Shown in pieces: positions 11,874 to 20,748 of a stretch of DNA of 64,000 nt (the first letter of the stretch is position 1; every line of letters begins with the position of its first letter). The stretch spans positions 908,022 to 972,021 of the forward strand of contig NZ_ARWB01000001.1 in the NCBI RefSeq assembly GCF_000384475.1, given 5' to 3'. Source of the stretch: Methylopila sp. M107. GTDB taxonomy: Bacteria; Pseudomonadota; Alphaproteobacteria; Rhizobiales; Methylopilaceae. The notes under the pieces are model-generated. The model did no database searches, was not told where the DNA came from, and saw only the letters and a program-made list of their open reading frames with translations. Both the position numbers and the translations under genes were made by a program.

Positions 11874-12491
11874 CTAGCGCGCGCTGGCGGCGCGGCCGCG
11901 GCGGTTCAGGTTCCAGTCGGCGGCGTCGGCGAGGAAGTTGGAGAAGATCGCCGCGCCATGCTCCGAGGCGATGCTCTCGGGATGGAACTGGACGCCGTGA
12001 ATGGGGAAGTCGCGGTGCGACAGGCCCATGATCAGCCCGTCCTCGGTCTCGGCGGTGATTTCGAGCGCCTCCGGCAGGCCCTCGCGGCGCACGACCAGCG
12101 AATGGTAGCGGGTCGCGCGCATCGAGCCGTTGATCCCGCGGAAGGGCCCGCGACCGGCATGGCGGATGAGCGCGAGCTTGCCGTGCACGGGGGTCGGCGC
12201 GCGCTCGACGACCCCGCCGAACACCTCGCCGATCGCCTGATGGCCGAGGCAGACGCCGAAGATCGGCGTGTGGCCGGCCGCGCGGCGAATGAGTTCGCAG
12301 GAGATCCCGGCCTCGTGCGGCGTGCAGGGGCCGGGCGAGATGACGATCGCGTCGGGGTTTTCGGCCAGAACCTCGTCGACGGTGACCTTGTCGTTGCGAC
12401 GCACAGTCACCCGCGGCCCGAGCGCGCCGATGGCGTGCACGACGTTCCAGGTGAAGCTGTCGTAGTTGTCGATCAGGGTGACGGCGGTCAT
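11874..12491 (-). CDS. trpG: Anthranilate synthase component II (glutamine amidotransferase)
   Basis: This releases ammonia from glutamine for TrpE. The class I amidotransferase has 205 residues. The nucleophile is Cys81 in FGVCLGHQA, with His170 and Glu172 in VQFHPES. The start gives [17 protein letters not shown], the family's typical opening. trpE is not in the window. The same subunit can also serve folate synthesis (PabA role), as in bacteria with a single copy. It is the first gene of the trpGDC operon. Confidence 0.95.
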   Translation of the reverse strand: MTAVTLIDNYDSFTWNVVHAIGALGPRVTVRRNDKVTVDEVLAENPDAIVISPGPCTPHEAGISCELIRRAAGHTPIFGVCLGHQAIGEVFGGVVERAPTPVHGKLALIRHAGRGPFRGINGSMRATRYHSLVVRREGLPEALEITAETEDGLIMGLSHRDFPIHGVQFHPESIASEHGAAIFSNFLADAADWNLNRRGRAASAR

Positions 12492-12607
12492 CGCGAAAAA
12501 TGCTCAAGGCGAGGAGAGCGGCAGAAAGCGCGACGCGAAGCGATGCGTCAAGGGAGGAGGCGGCGACGAGAAGCTGTCCCAATATCCCGCGGGGTTTCGG
12601 CGAAGGT

Positions 12608-12700
12608 CGTCATCCCCCGGGTTATCCGGGGGATCCAGGGTCGATCACAACGCGCGGCCAGGCGGAAGGCTGGATGCCCCGGATGAACCGGGGCATGACG
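12608..12700. repeat. 93-bp mosaic palindromic element (CGTCATCCCCCGG type)
   Basis: The element runs from CGTCATCCCCCGG to CCGGGGCATGACG, with GGGGGATCCAGG and CTGGATGCCCC inside. It has the same length and layout as the inner element at 49165-49257, so the two are copies of one family. It lies in the 246-base gap between trpG and the DUF2865 gene, which otherwise shows nothing. Confidence 0.8.
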
Positions 12701-12737
12701 AGTTCGGCGGACCAAGTCGCCGACCCGTCTACGGCGT

Positions 12738-13979
12738 CTACCTCAAATCCGGCGGCGTCTCGAAGCTGCGCTCGTCGAGCGGGGCGCGTTCGACCGGACG
12801 GCGCTCCTCGCGCGGCTGGTCGAGGATGATGACGTCGTCGGCCGGCGCTTCCCGCGCGGTCGCTCCGGTCTGGTCGAAGCCGCCGCCGTCCTCCTCGCGC
12901 TGGCGGCGGCGCGTCTGCGCCTCGGCCGTGCGGGCGGCCTTGGCCTTGGCGAGCGCGTCCGCGGCCTTGGCCTTGGCGTCGGCCTGGATCTTGGCCTGCT
13001 CCTCCGGCGTCTTGGCGCGCGCCATCGCCTGCGCGGTCTCTTCGTCGACGACGATGTCGCCCTTCTTGACCGTCTTGTCGTCGACGCCGGCGAGCGCCTC
13101 GGCCCAGTTCATGCCCTCCGGCTTGCACGAGCAGCCGGACACGAACTCCTTGCGGTAGCGGAAGGCGTTTTCGAGCTTGGCGTAGGGCTGGCCCTGCACG
13201 TCCGACGCGTTCTCCATCTTGCCGCCCGGATTGCCATAGGCGAACAGCTTCGCCTCCGCGCCGGGACAGGTCGCCTTGCAGATCGCCTCGTCGCGCCCGA
13301 AGGCGTTGCGGCTGGTCTGGTAGGAGATCGGGAAGAAGAATCCGTCGCAGGTCCGCACGCACACTGTGCGGTAGGTCGAGACGCGCGGCGCCTCGCCGTT
13401 CGGCGCCATCTCGGGCTCGACCACGGTCTCCTCGCGCACCGTCTCCTGCGATCCGCCGCCGCCGCCGCCGAACAGCATTTCGAGGAAGCCGCGCTTCTGC
13501 TGCGGCGCGGCCTCGCGGGTCACCACCTTGCGCTCGACGAGCCGGTATTGCGGGCCGCATTTGTTCCGGGCGAGCGCGAACAGCAGCTCGCGGCGGCGCG
13601 GGTCGACGGGGGTCTGCCCCGCCTGGTTCCTTTGCGCGATCAGCCGGTCGAGGCTCACCTGCATCTGCTTGAGCTTGCCGTCGAGCGGGCCGCATTCGGC
13701 CGGCGGCTCGGGCGCGAAGATGAACCGGCGGCCGCAGCCGATGCCCTTCGAATAGGCGCTGGTGCGGTCGAAGTCGTTCTGCAGTTTGGCGATCTGCTGC
13801 TCGATCTGGCGCGGGTCGGCGCGCTTCGGCCCGCCGCGGTCGAGCGCCGCGAGCTGCGCTTCGAGGCCGAGGCATTGCTGCTTGGAGTCGGCGGCCCCGT
13901 CGCCCTCTTCCTGCGCGCGGACGCCCGTCGCGCAGAGAAGCGCCGCGAGGACCGCGACCGTCAGAACATTCCGCTTCAT
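12738..13979 (-). CDS. Secreted DUF2865-family protein
   Basis: The protein has 413 residues. The ATG at 13979 gives a clean signal peptide (MKRNVLTVAVLAALLCATGVRA, cut after ARA-like VRA near residue 22). A longer frame to 14132 lacks this and is less likely. The body has a coil-prone region (about 30-80) and a cysteine-rich DUF2865 domain (about 195-310) with VCVRTCDGFFFPISYQT, CKATCPGA and CSCKPEG. The C-terminus is a charged Ala/Lys stretch (about 320-370) and an acidic tail. The role is unknown; members are restricted to Hyphomicrobiales and are probably periplasmic. Confidence 0.85.
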   Translation of the reverse strand: MKRNVLTVAVLAALLCATGVRAQEEGDGAADSKQQCLGLEAQLAALDRGGPKRADPRQIEQQIAKLQNDFDRTSAYSKGIGCGRRFIFAPEPPAECGPLDGKLKQMQVSLDRLIAQRNQAGQTPVDPRRRELLFALARNKCGPQYRLVERKVVTREAAPQQKRGFLEMLFGGGGGGSQETVREETVVEPEMAPNGEAPRVSTYRTVCVRTCDGFFFPISYQTSRNAFGRDEAICKATCPGAEAKLFAYGNPGGKMENASDVQGQPYAKLENAFRYRKEFVSGCSCKPEGMNWAEALAGVDDKTVKKGDIVVDEETAQAMARAKTPEEQAKIQADAKAKAADALAKAKAARTAEAQTRRRQREEDGGGFDQTGATAREAPADDVIILDQPREERRPVERAPLDERSFETPPDLR

Positions 13980-14323
13980 GCGCAACCCATAGGCGATTCT
14001 ACGCGCTTCCGCGCGGTTTGGCCCCGAACGGGTTCTAGCCTGTTCGGACCGCCCCGCACAGGGGCGCAGCAATTCGACGGAAGTGAGATGGCGGGGCGGG
14101 CGGATGCGAGAGCCTTGGGTTGACCAATTCAATCGCTACGCTTCGCCAGCACGTCATGCCCGGCGAAGCCGGGTATCCACGACTGCGGCCTAAGCCGCTC
14201 CACGATCTCAGTAAGTCGTGGATACCCGCGCTGCCGCGCGGGCATGACGCGTTTGACCGCCGCGATAGGGCTCCAGCCATTGGAGCGATGCGGATTTGGA
14301 ACCTTAAGTCCGATCCGCCCGCC
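13980..14323. repeat. Intergenic region with a 98-bp mosaic palindromic element at 14152-14249
   Basis: The element starts CGTCATGCCCGGCGAAGCCGGG, has complementary halves GTATCCACGAC and GTCGTGGATAC, and ends CGCGGGCATGACG. It resembles 9902-9995 closely. The gap lies between the upstream end of the DUF2865 gene and the 3-prime end of pqqE, so the element could terminate pqqE transcription. No gene is apparent in the rest. Confidence 0.7.
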
Positions 14324-15499
14324 TCACACCGGCGCGTTGTTGCGCGTGATCTGCACGCGGGCGTTCCCCGCCGTCGCGCCGAAGCGGCGATAGATGTAGT
14401 CCGTCCCGTCCTTCGCGGCCGCCTTCATGGCGAGCGAGGTGATCTTGGCGTGGAACGGGGAGAGCGAGCAGGCGGGGTCCGCGTTCCGCGGATCGCCCGT
14501 GATCGCGAGCGCCTGGCAGCGGCAGCCGCCGAAGTCGATCTCCTTGCGCGGGCAGGAGGTGCAGGGCTCCTTCATCCAGGCCGTGCCGCGATAGGCCTCG
14601 AAGGCCGAGCCGTGCTCCCAGATCTCCGACAGGCTCTTTTCGGTCACGTAGTCGAATTCGAGATGCGTGATGGTCTCGGCCGCATGGCAGGGCAGCACCT
14701 TGCCCTGCGGCGTGACGTTCAGCGACTGCTTGCCCCAGCCGCCGACGCAAGGTTTCGGACGCCGCGCGTAATAGTCCGGCACCACCGCGTCGATCACCAG
14801 CTTGCCCTGCAGCTCGCCGCGAAGCCGTTCGACCGTGTCGGCGGCGCGCATCACCTGCTCGCGCGTCGGCATCAGCATCTCGCGGTTTTCGAGCGCCCAG
14901 CCGTAATATTGCGAATGCGCGATCTCGACGCGGCGCGCGCCGAACTCGAGCGCCATGTTCACCAGCGCCTCAATGTTCTCGATGTTGCCGCGGTGGATCA
15001 CGGCGTTGATCGTCAGCGGCATGCCGAGCTCCAGAACCCAGCCGGCGAAGACGCGCTTCTTCTCATGCGCGCCCTTGAGGCCCGCGATCTTGTCGGCGTT
15101 GTCGGGCAGGGCGTCCTGGATCGAAAGCTGCACATGGTCGAGCCCGGCGTCGGCGAGCTCCACAAGCTTCTCTCGCGCCACGCCGATGCCGGACGTGATG
15201 AGGTTGGTGTAGAGCCCGACCTTCACCGCATGGCCCGTCAGCTCGACGATGTCCTTGCGCGCGGTCGGCTCGCCGCCCGAGAGGTGCAGATGCAGCACGC
15301 CCATGGCGGCGGCTTCCGTGAACACGCGCTTCCAGGTCTCGGTGTCGAGTTCGCCGGAGCGCTTGTCGAGCTCCACCGGGTTCGAGCAATAGGGGCAGGA
15401 GAGCGGACAGCGGTGCGTCAGCTCCGCCAGCATGCCGAGCGGGGCCGGCGGCGCGACGCGCGTCGCCTCGACCGGGTTCGGGATCGTCATGTCGTTCAT
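14324..15499 (-). CDS. pqqE: PqqA peptide cyclase PqqE (radical SAM)
   Basis: This radical SAM enzyme joins the Glu and Tyr side chains of the PqqA peptide, the first chemical step of PQQ synthesis. It has 391 residues. The SAM cluster motif is CPLSCPYC (Cys31, Cys35, Cys38), followed by [13 protein letters not shown]. The SPASM region near the C-terminus holds the extra cluster cysteines ([33 protein letters not shown]). It is the last gene of pqqABCDE, separated from pqqD by 192 bases that contain a palindromic repeat, so it may depend on read-through. Confidence 0.97.
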   Translation of the reverse strand: MNDMTIPNPVEATRVAPPAPLGMLAELTHRCPLSCPYCSNPVELDKRSGELDTETWKRVFTEAAAMGVLHLHLSGGEPTARKDIVELTGHAVKVGLYTNLITSGIGVAREKLVELADAGLDHVQLSIQDALPDNADKIAGLKGAHEKKRVFAGWVLELGMPLTINAVIHRGNIENIEALVNMALEFGARRVEIAHSQYYGWALENREMLMPTREQVMRAADTVERLRGELQGKLVIDAVVPDYYARRPKPCVGGWGKQSLNVTPQGKVLPCHAAETITHLEFDYVTEKSLSEIWEHGSAFEAYRGTAWMKEPCTSCPRKEIDFGGCRCQALAITGDPRNADPACSLSPFHAKITSLAMKAAAKDGTDYIYRRFGATAGNARVQITRNNAPV

Positions 15500-15556
15500 G
15501 TCGTCCTCCGTCTCCCCACCCTGTTCTGCTGCACCGGTGAACTGCTCGCTTCACCG

Positions 15557-15660
15557 CCGTCGTCGCGGCCGAAGTGCCGGGACCCAGAAACACCAACGTT
15601 GAAGCCAGTTCGCTCAACGTCGCGGAAATGGATTCCGGCACTTCGGCCGGAATGACGTCG
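15557..15660. repeat. Mosaic palindromic element between pqqD and pqqE
   Basis: GGCCGAAGTGCCGGGACCCAG at one end pairs with TCCGGCACTTCGGCC at the other, and CAACGTTGAAG pairs imperfectly with CTCAACGT inside. It interrupts an otherwise compact pqq operon and could lower pqqE expression relative to pqqA-D. Confidence 0.7.
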
Positions 15661-15691
15661 AGAGGTTTCCGCTACACCTCTCAACAGCTGC

Positions 15692-15973
15692 TCACACGAG
15701 ATCCAGCACCCGTTTGTCCGCCAGATCCCGCAGCATCTTCTTCACATCGGTCTCGATCACCTCGCGGGGCGCCGCGAAGGCGGCGGCCAGCTCGTCGACG
15801 ATCCCGTCCACCGTGCGCTCGCCGTCGCAGAGCTCCAGCACCTTCACGGCGATCGCGTCCGGGTTCAGCACACGCTCCGGCGCGAGCAGCAGCCATTCCT
15901 TGCGCACCTCGTCATGGCGCAGGCGCACGCCGCGCGGAAGCTTCGGCTTCGCGTCCGAGGGGACCTCGGTCAT
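15692..15973 (-). CDS. pqqD: PQQ peptide chaperone PqqD
   Basis: This small RRE-fold protein binds the PqqA peptide and presents it to PqqE. It has 93 residues beginning MTEVPSDAKPKLPRGVRLRHDEVR and contains the family's WLLLAPERVLNPDAIAVKVLEL and DVKKMLRDL. It overlaps pqqC by four bases (ATGA). It is a separate gene here; in some methylotrophs PqqC and PqqD are fused. Confidence 0.95.
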   Translation of the reverse strand: MTEVPSDAKPKLPRGVRLRHDEVRKEWLLLAPERVLNPDAIAVKVLELCDGERTVDGIVDELAAAFAAPREVIETDVKKMLRDLADKRVLDLV

Positions 15974-16743
15974 TCGGCGGCTTCCCGTTTCAGCGCGCCG
16001 TCGACGGGCGCGAACGCGTCCGGCCAGGGCCGCGCGTAGAGATAGGCATGCTCCAGCGCGTCCAGCATGGTCCAGAGCATCGAGCACTTGAACTCGAGCG
16101 CCGCGATCGCGGCCTGCTGCTGTTCGGGTGTCTTGGCGTTCTCGAGCACATAGGCGAGGGCGAAGTCGCTGTCGCGCTTGGCCTGCACGGGGCGCGCCGT
16201 GAAATAGGCGAGCGTTTCCTGCGTGATGAAGTCGTAATTCGCCAGCATGCCCGAAACGCGGGTCTTGATGACCATCGGCGAGAACAGTTCCGTCAGCGAC
16301 GAGGCGATGGCCTCCAGCAGCGACTTGTCCTTCACGAAGGAGATGTAGGCGTTCACCGAGAACTTGGTCGCGGGGAGAGCAAGGCGGCCCGACACCACGT
16401 CCTCCCGCGAGAGGCCAAGGTCGTCGGTCAGCTTCAGCCATTTGGCGATGCCGCCTTCGCCCTCGCGCTCGCCGTCATGGTCGATGATGCGCTGACGCCA
16501 TTCGCGACGCATGGAGGCGTCTTCCATCCGGGCGAGGATGTGAGAGTCCTTCTGCGGGATGCAGGCCTGGTAGAGGTAGCGGTTCAGCGCCCAGGCCTCG
16601 ATCTCGCCGCGCGAGCATTCGCCGGACTGCAGCCGCAGCTGAAACGGATGGAGATGGTGGTAGCGCGTCGCGCCGACCTCACGCAGGCGCGCTTCCAAGT
16701 CTTCGGGAGTAAGCAAGTCCTCGGGGGTCAGCAGGTTCGCCAC
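15970..16743 (-). CDS. pqqC: Pyrroloquinoline-quinone synthase PqqC
   Basis: This cofactor-free oxidase carries out the final ring closure and eight-electron oxidation to PQQ. It has 257 residues and is all helical. Family signatures include HPFQLRLQSGE (about residues 32-42), WALNRYLYQACIPQKD (about 51-66), RRIIDHDG-type RQRIIDHDGEREGEGG (about 83-98) and SVNAYISFVKDKSLLEAIASSLTELF. The N-terminus carries a short tandem duplication, LLTPED-LLTPED, not usual in the family. It is in the operon between pqqB and pqqD. Confidence 0.96.
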   Translation of the reverse strand: MANLLTPEDLLTPEDLEARLREVGATRYHHLHPFQLRLQSGECSRGEIEAWALNRYLYQACIPQKDSHILARMEDASMRREWRQRIIDHDGEREGEGGIAKWLKLTDDLGLSREDVVSGRLALPATKFSVNAYISFVKDKSLLEAIASSLTELFSPMVIKTRVSGMLANYDFITQETLAYFTARPVQAKRDSDFALAYVLENAKTPEQQQAAIAALEFKCSMLWTMLDALEHAYLYARPWPDAFAPVDGALKREAAE

Positions 16744-16761
16744 AATATCCTCCGCGTCGCG

Positions 16762-17697
16762 TCAGGCCGCGGTTGATCCGCGGCTCGTATGGGCGAGGTC
16801 GGCCGCGACCTCGAGCCCGTCTTCAGAAACTTCCCACCCCGCCGCCTCCACAGTGGCCCGCTCGCGCGAGCCGTCGATCAGGATACGGTTGGTGTTGTTG
16901 ATGTGAATGTAGATCTTGCGGCCGATTTTCACACCTTTGAATGCGTCCAGAGAGCCGCCGTCGCCGGAAATCGGCACGTGGCCCATGCGCCGGCCGGTCT
17001 TTTGCCCGACGCCGGCCTTTTCCATCTCGTCGTCGTGAAACACCGTGCCGTCGAAAAGCAGAATGTCGGCGCCCTCGACGCGCGCCCGGACGTCGTCGTT
17101 CACGACGGCGCAGCCGGGAATATAGACGAGCCGCGCGCCGTCCTTTTCCATCGTGACGCCGATGGTGTCGCCGGAGGTGTCGCCGATCTTGAGGTTTTCG
17201 GTCTCGAGATAGAGCGGCACCTTGCCGGGCACGCCGAAGAATTCGATCCGGGTGTCGTCGATCTCGAACGGTTTTTCGAGTTCGACGACCTCACGCGCCA
17301 CCACGTCCTTCGCCAGCACGCCGAAGATCGGGTTGGCGTCGAGCACCGCGGAAATCTGGGACGTGGCGTAGACGGTGAGCGGCGAGCGTTCGCGCAGCGT
17401 GATCAGCCCGTCGACATGGTCGACGTCGCCGTTTGTCAGCACGACCGCGCCGATCGGCGTCTCGCGCAGGCCCGTGGGCTGGATCTGACGGTTGGCGAGA
17501 ATCTGCGAGCGTAGATCAGGCGAGGCATTGAACAGCGTCCAGCGGCCCTTGCCGGTCTCGACCGCGATCGACGACTGGGTGCGGGGCTTGACCCGCGTGT
17601 CGCCGTCCCAGGCGAGGGCGCACACCGGACAGCGGCAGTTCCATTGCGGGAAGCCGCCGCCGGCGGCTGAACCGAGAACGACCAGTCGAAGCGTCAT
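16762..17697 (-). CDS. pqqB: PqqB, metallo-beta-lactamase-fold PQQ synthesis protein
   Basis: This is a 311-residue metallo-hydrolase-fold protein. It probably hydroxylates the Glu-Tyr dipeptide intermediate, as shown for a PqqB homologue; older work suggested a transport role. Visible signatures are LGSAAGGGFPQWNC (about residues 7-20) with CPVC just after, SSIAVE, and a metal-type TNGDVDHVDGL (about 88-98). The start ATG is 53 bases downstream of the pqqA stop. Confidence 0.96.
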   Translation of the reverse strand: MTLRLVVLGSAAGGGFPQWNCRCPVCALAWDGDTRVKPRTQSSIAVETGKGRWTLFNASPDLRSQILANRQIQPTGLRETPIGAVVLTNGDVDHVDGLITLRERSPLTVYATSQISAVLDANPIFGVLAKDVVAREVVELEKPFEIDDTRIEFFGVPGKVPLYLETENLKIGDTSGDTIGVTMEKDGARLVYIPGCAVVNDDVRARVEGADILLFDGTVFHDDEMEKAGVGQKTGRRMGHVPISGDGGSLDAFKGVKIGRKIYIHINNTNRILIDGSRERATVEAAGWEVSEDGLEVAADLAHTSRGSTAA

Positions 17698-17750
17698 GAC
17701 GTCAGCCCTTACGCCCCGACGGCCGTCTCGAATTCAGTCAACGGATGAGC

Positions 17751-17828
17751 TCAGAGCTCAGCCGGGGAGTACGAGGTCACTTCGAGACCAACCGGGGTCT
17801 CGGAAACGATCGGAGCGGTCCAGGCCAT
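17751..17828 (-). CDS. pqqA: PqqA, 25-residue precursor peptide of PQQ
   Basis: This tiny ribosomal peptide is the substrate from which PQQ is built. It has 25 residues starting MAWTAPIVSETPVGLEV. The crosslinked pair is Glu16 and Tyr20, in the required E-x3-Y spacing (LEVTSY). A strong ribosome site AAGGAGG lies five bases before the ATG. It is first in the pqqABCDE cluster, with 53 bases to pqqB, which is typical and allows high PqqA output. Confidence 0.95.
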   Translation of the reverse strand: MAWTAPIVSETPVGLEVTSYSPAEL

Positions 17829-18390
17829 GATAGCCTCCTTGGGTGTTTTCTCGTGAAACGTCCGCGCCGACTACGGCAGTCGGGCCGTCCTGGCGCAGGC
17901 TGATAGATAGGGGCGGATGGGCGCTAAGTCGCCTTAATTCTTGGTAATGCGGCGGCGGGTTTTCTCAAGAAAATCTTAGGGTTGTGGCGAAAGTCGAATT
18001 GTGGCGGCGGCGTGCGGCGTCCTGGGCCGGCCGCGATCGGGGTCGGGAGGGCCACACGGCGCTCGGGGCGGCTTGGGTGGGCCATCCGCGCCGGGGCCGC
18101 TTCGCCGATAGTCACACGGCGGGACCCTGTGGTTTTGCGAAGGGCGTTTCAGTCGGAGGACCAGGGCTTCGGAAGCTTCGAGCCCCAACGGCGGTGGCCC
18201 CGACAAAGGGGGCGCTATCCAGCCTCCGGCGAAAGTCGCCGATTGTGGCTTTTCGGCCGATCCAAGCGCACCGAGGCGATACGCCAGAGCTTTGAAATCA
18301 CTCTAATTTTAGACTGGAAATGTGGAATTGACTTGAAGAAATCCGGCGTGCCGTAACGCCTGCGTGATCAATGCGTGACGCGGGTGGAAA
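17829..18390. promoter_or_regulatory. 562-base divergent promoter region between pqqA and the TonB receptor
   Basis: No convincing gene lies here. The pqqA side (17900-17990) is locally AT-richer, with a run TTTTCTCAAGAAAATCTT that contains an imperfect palindrome. On the receptor side a TTGACT hexamer at 18328-18333 could be a -35 element for the + strand, with a GTAAC stretch about 19 bases downstream. The middle (18000-18240) is GC-rich and featureless. Promoter calls are tentative. Confidence 0.35.
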
Positions 18391-20556
18391 ATGCGTAACG
18401 GTCCGGGGGAGGCCGCCTGTCTGGCGGCCGGCGCGGCGCTTCTTGTGTTGGCGGCCGGCGGCCGCGCCGAGGCTCAGGCCGGCGGCGGCGGCTCGACGCA
18501 GCTCGAGGAAATCTCGGTCGAGGGGCAGGGCGCCGCGGGCGGCGGAACGGGCTCCAATCCGAACAGCCCGCTGAAGGCCGACGGCTACGTTGCGAAAAGC
18601 AACACGTCGGCGACCAAGACCGCGACGCCGCTCGTCGAGGTTCCGCAGTCGGTCTCGACCGTGACGCGCCAGCAGCTCGACGACCGCAACGTCCAGTCGT
18701 TGGTGTCCTCGATGGCCTATACGCCGGGCGTCCGGTCCAACTCGTCCGGCTTCGACCCGCGGTTCGACACCTTCTACATCCGCGGCTTCGACGCGACCTA
18801 TGACGGCATCTTCCGTGACGGCCTCAGGGAGCAGAACGCCTCCTTCGCGATCTTCAAGACCGAGCCCTACGGTCTCGACGGCGTCTCAATCCTGAAAGGG
18901 CCGTCGTCCTCGCTCTATGGCGGCGGATCGCCCGGCGGCGTGGTCGACCTCACCACCAAGCGCCCGACCTTCACGCCGTTCGGCGAAGTGCAGGCGCAGA
19001 TCGGCAACAACGACCGCCGGCAGGGCCAGTTCGACTTCGGCGGGCCGATCGGCGATTCCGACACGCTGGCCTACCGCTTCACCGGCGTGGTTCGCGACAG
19101 CGACACCGACGTTCCCGGCACGCCCGACGACAAGGTCTATCTCGCGCCCGCCTTCACCTGGAAGCCGAACGACGACACCACGCTGACCGTGCTGTCGGAA
19201 TATTCGCGGATCAGGACCGGCGCCAACCTCGCCTACTACAACGACGCGACCGGCCACGTGACGAAGATCTTCTCGGGCGATCCCTCGTTCAACGCCATGA
19301 AGCAGGAACAGGCCCGCATCGGCTACGAGTTTGAGCGCAAGATCACGCCGGACGTGACGTTCCGGCAGAAGTTCCGCTACGCCCATGTCGACGTCGACGC
19401 CGAATACATCGACATCCTCGAGATCACCCCGGGCGCTGCGACGGCGCCACGCGGCGCCGGCGCCATCAGGGACAGGATCGACTCGCTCAATCTCGACAAC
19501 CAGATAGAGGCGAAGACCGTCACGGGTCCGGTCTCGCACACGCTGCTCGCCGGCTTCGACACGCTCTACGCCGACTACAGCGACAGATACGGCTACACAG
19601 AGGACGTTTCGCCCATCAAGCTCAAGCCGCTGACCTATGGCGGCTACATCTGGGCGCCTTACAATTCGAGCGGGAACCTGCGCCAGAAGCAGCGGACCTT
19701 CGGCCTTTACGCCCAGGACCAGATGAAGTTCGACAAGTTCGTCTTGACGCTCGGCGCGCGGAACGACTGGGTCGAAACGAAGTCGGACTACTGGCGCGCG
19801 AACGAAAAGTCGCAGCAGAACGACGGCAAGCTCACCGGCCGCGCCGGCCTGACCTATCTCGGACCGTGGGGGATCAACCCCTATGTGAGCTATGCGACCT
19901 CGTTCGCGCCGACGCTCGGCTCCTCGGCGGGCGGCAGCGCCTTCGTTCCGACGACCGGCGAGATCTACGAGGCCGGCGTGAAGTTTGCGCCGCCGGACCT
20001 GAATCTGGCGCTGACCGCCTCGGTGTTCGACATCACCCAGCAGAACGTCGTCCGCACCGATCCCAACAACGTCAACCGCTCCATCCAGACCGGAGAACTG
20101 CGCTCGAAGGGCTTCGAGTTCGAGGCCACGGGATCGCTCGCGCGAGGATTGTCGTTCACGGGCGGATACGCCTATCTCGAGCCGGAGATCGTCAAGGGCG
20201 AGCCCGGAACCGACGGCAACCAGACGTCGTCGATCCCGAAGCACTCCGCCTCGCTCTGGCTCGACTATGACTTCCAGCCGGGCACGGCGCTCTCGGGCCT
20301 CAGCGTCGGCGGCGGCGCGCGCTACACCGGCGTGTCGTTTGGCGATGACGAGAACACCTACAAGAACAAAGCGTTCCTGCTGTTCGACGCTTCGCTGAAG
20401 TTCGACTTCGAGCGCGTCGCGCCGCGCCTCAAGGGCGTCGCGCTGCAGGTCAACGCCCGCAACCTGGCGAACAAGGACATCGCGACCTGCGAGCAGGGCT
20501 ACTGCTACAGGGACGAGGGCCGGCAGGTCATCGCGAGCCTGAAATATCGCTGGTGA
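18391..20556 (+). CDS. TonB-dependent siderophore-type outer-membrane receptor
   Basis: This is a 721-residue gated barrel that imports metal chelates with energy from TonB. The signal peptide spans about residues 1-29. A TonB-box-like LEEISVEG follows near 38-45. The plug has PLVEVPQSVSTVTRQQLDDRNVQSL (about 76-100), YIRGFD, and VSILKGPSSSLYGGGSPGGVV (about 168-188). The barrel ends in the expected aromatic residue (LKYRW). The family is the ferric-siderophore type (FhuA/FoxA-like). It is divergent from pqqA, so a link with PQQ-enzyme metals such as lanthanides or calcium is possible but unproven. Its start is preceded by GGTGGAAA. Confidence 0.88.
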   Translation: MRNGPGEAACLAAGAALLVLAAGGRAEAQAGGGGSTQLEEISVEGQGAAGGGTGSNPNSPLKADGYVAKSNTSATKTATPLVEVPQSVSTVTRQQLDDRNVQSLVSSMAYTPGVRSNSSGFDPRFDTFYIRGFDATYDGIFRDGLREQNASFAIFKTEPYGLDGVSILKGPSSSLYGGGSPGGVVDLTTKRPTFTPFGEVQAQIGNNDRRQGQFDFGGPIGDSDTLAYRFTGVVRDSDTDVPGTPDDKVYLAPAFTWKPNDDTTLTVLSEYSRIRTGANLAYYNDATGHVTKIFSGDPSFNAMKQEQARIGYEFERKITPDVTFRQKFRYAHVDVDAEYIDILEITPGAATAPRGAGAIRDRIDSLNLDNQIEAKTVTGPVSHTLLAGFDTLYADYSDRYGYTEDVSPIKLKPLTYGGYIWAPYNSSGNLRQKQRTFGLYAQDQMKFDKFVLTLGARNDWVETKSDYWRANEKSQQNDGKLTGRAGLTYLGPWGINPYVSYATSFAPTLGSSAGGSAFVPTTGEIYEAGVKFAPPDLNLALTASVFDITQQNVVRTDPNNVNRSIQTGELRSKGFEFEATGSLARGLSFTGGYAYLEPEIVKGEPGTDGNQTSSIPKHSASLWLDYDFQPGTALSGLSVGGGARYTGVSFGDDENTYKNKAFLLFDASLKFDFERVAPRLKGVALQVNARNLANKDIATCEQGYCYRDEGRQVIASLKYRW

Positions 20557-20576
20557 AGCGCAAGCGTCTCCGCGTT

Positions 20577-20725
20577 CCCCTCCCCCTTGCGGGGAGGGGT
20601 TAGGGGTGGGGGTGGTTCAGAATGGAAATGAGAGGTTCGGCGTAGAGCGGTCCGGGCAGCTGCGGCGCCGGCGTTTTTCCGCCGCCACCCCCACCCCTAA
20701 CCCCTCCCCGCAAGGGGAGGGGGAC
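20577..20725. repeat. Long inverted repeat with 33-bp perfect arms between convergent genes
   Basis: The arms at 20583-20615 and 20685-20717 are exact reverse complements over 33 bases (CCCCTTGCGGGGAGGGGTTA and onward, against TAACCCCTCCCCGCAAGGGG). Each arm also folds on itself. It lies between the ends of the TonB receptor and the OmpA-like gene and is well placed as a bidirectional terminator. It belongs to the CCCTCCCC family of dispersed repeats. Confidence 0.85.
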
Positions 20726-20748
20726 AAGTCGCGCTCCAGGCCCGCCCT

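Noticed and set aside
18391-20556. Naming the TonB receptor as the lanthanide receptor LutH
   Set aside because: The plug and barrel motifs are of the ferric-siderophore type and no lut genes are adjacent. I keep it as a hypothesis only.
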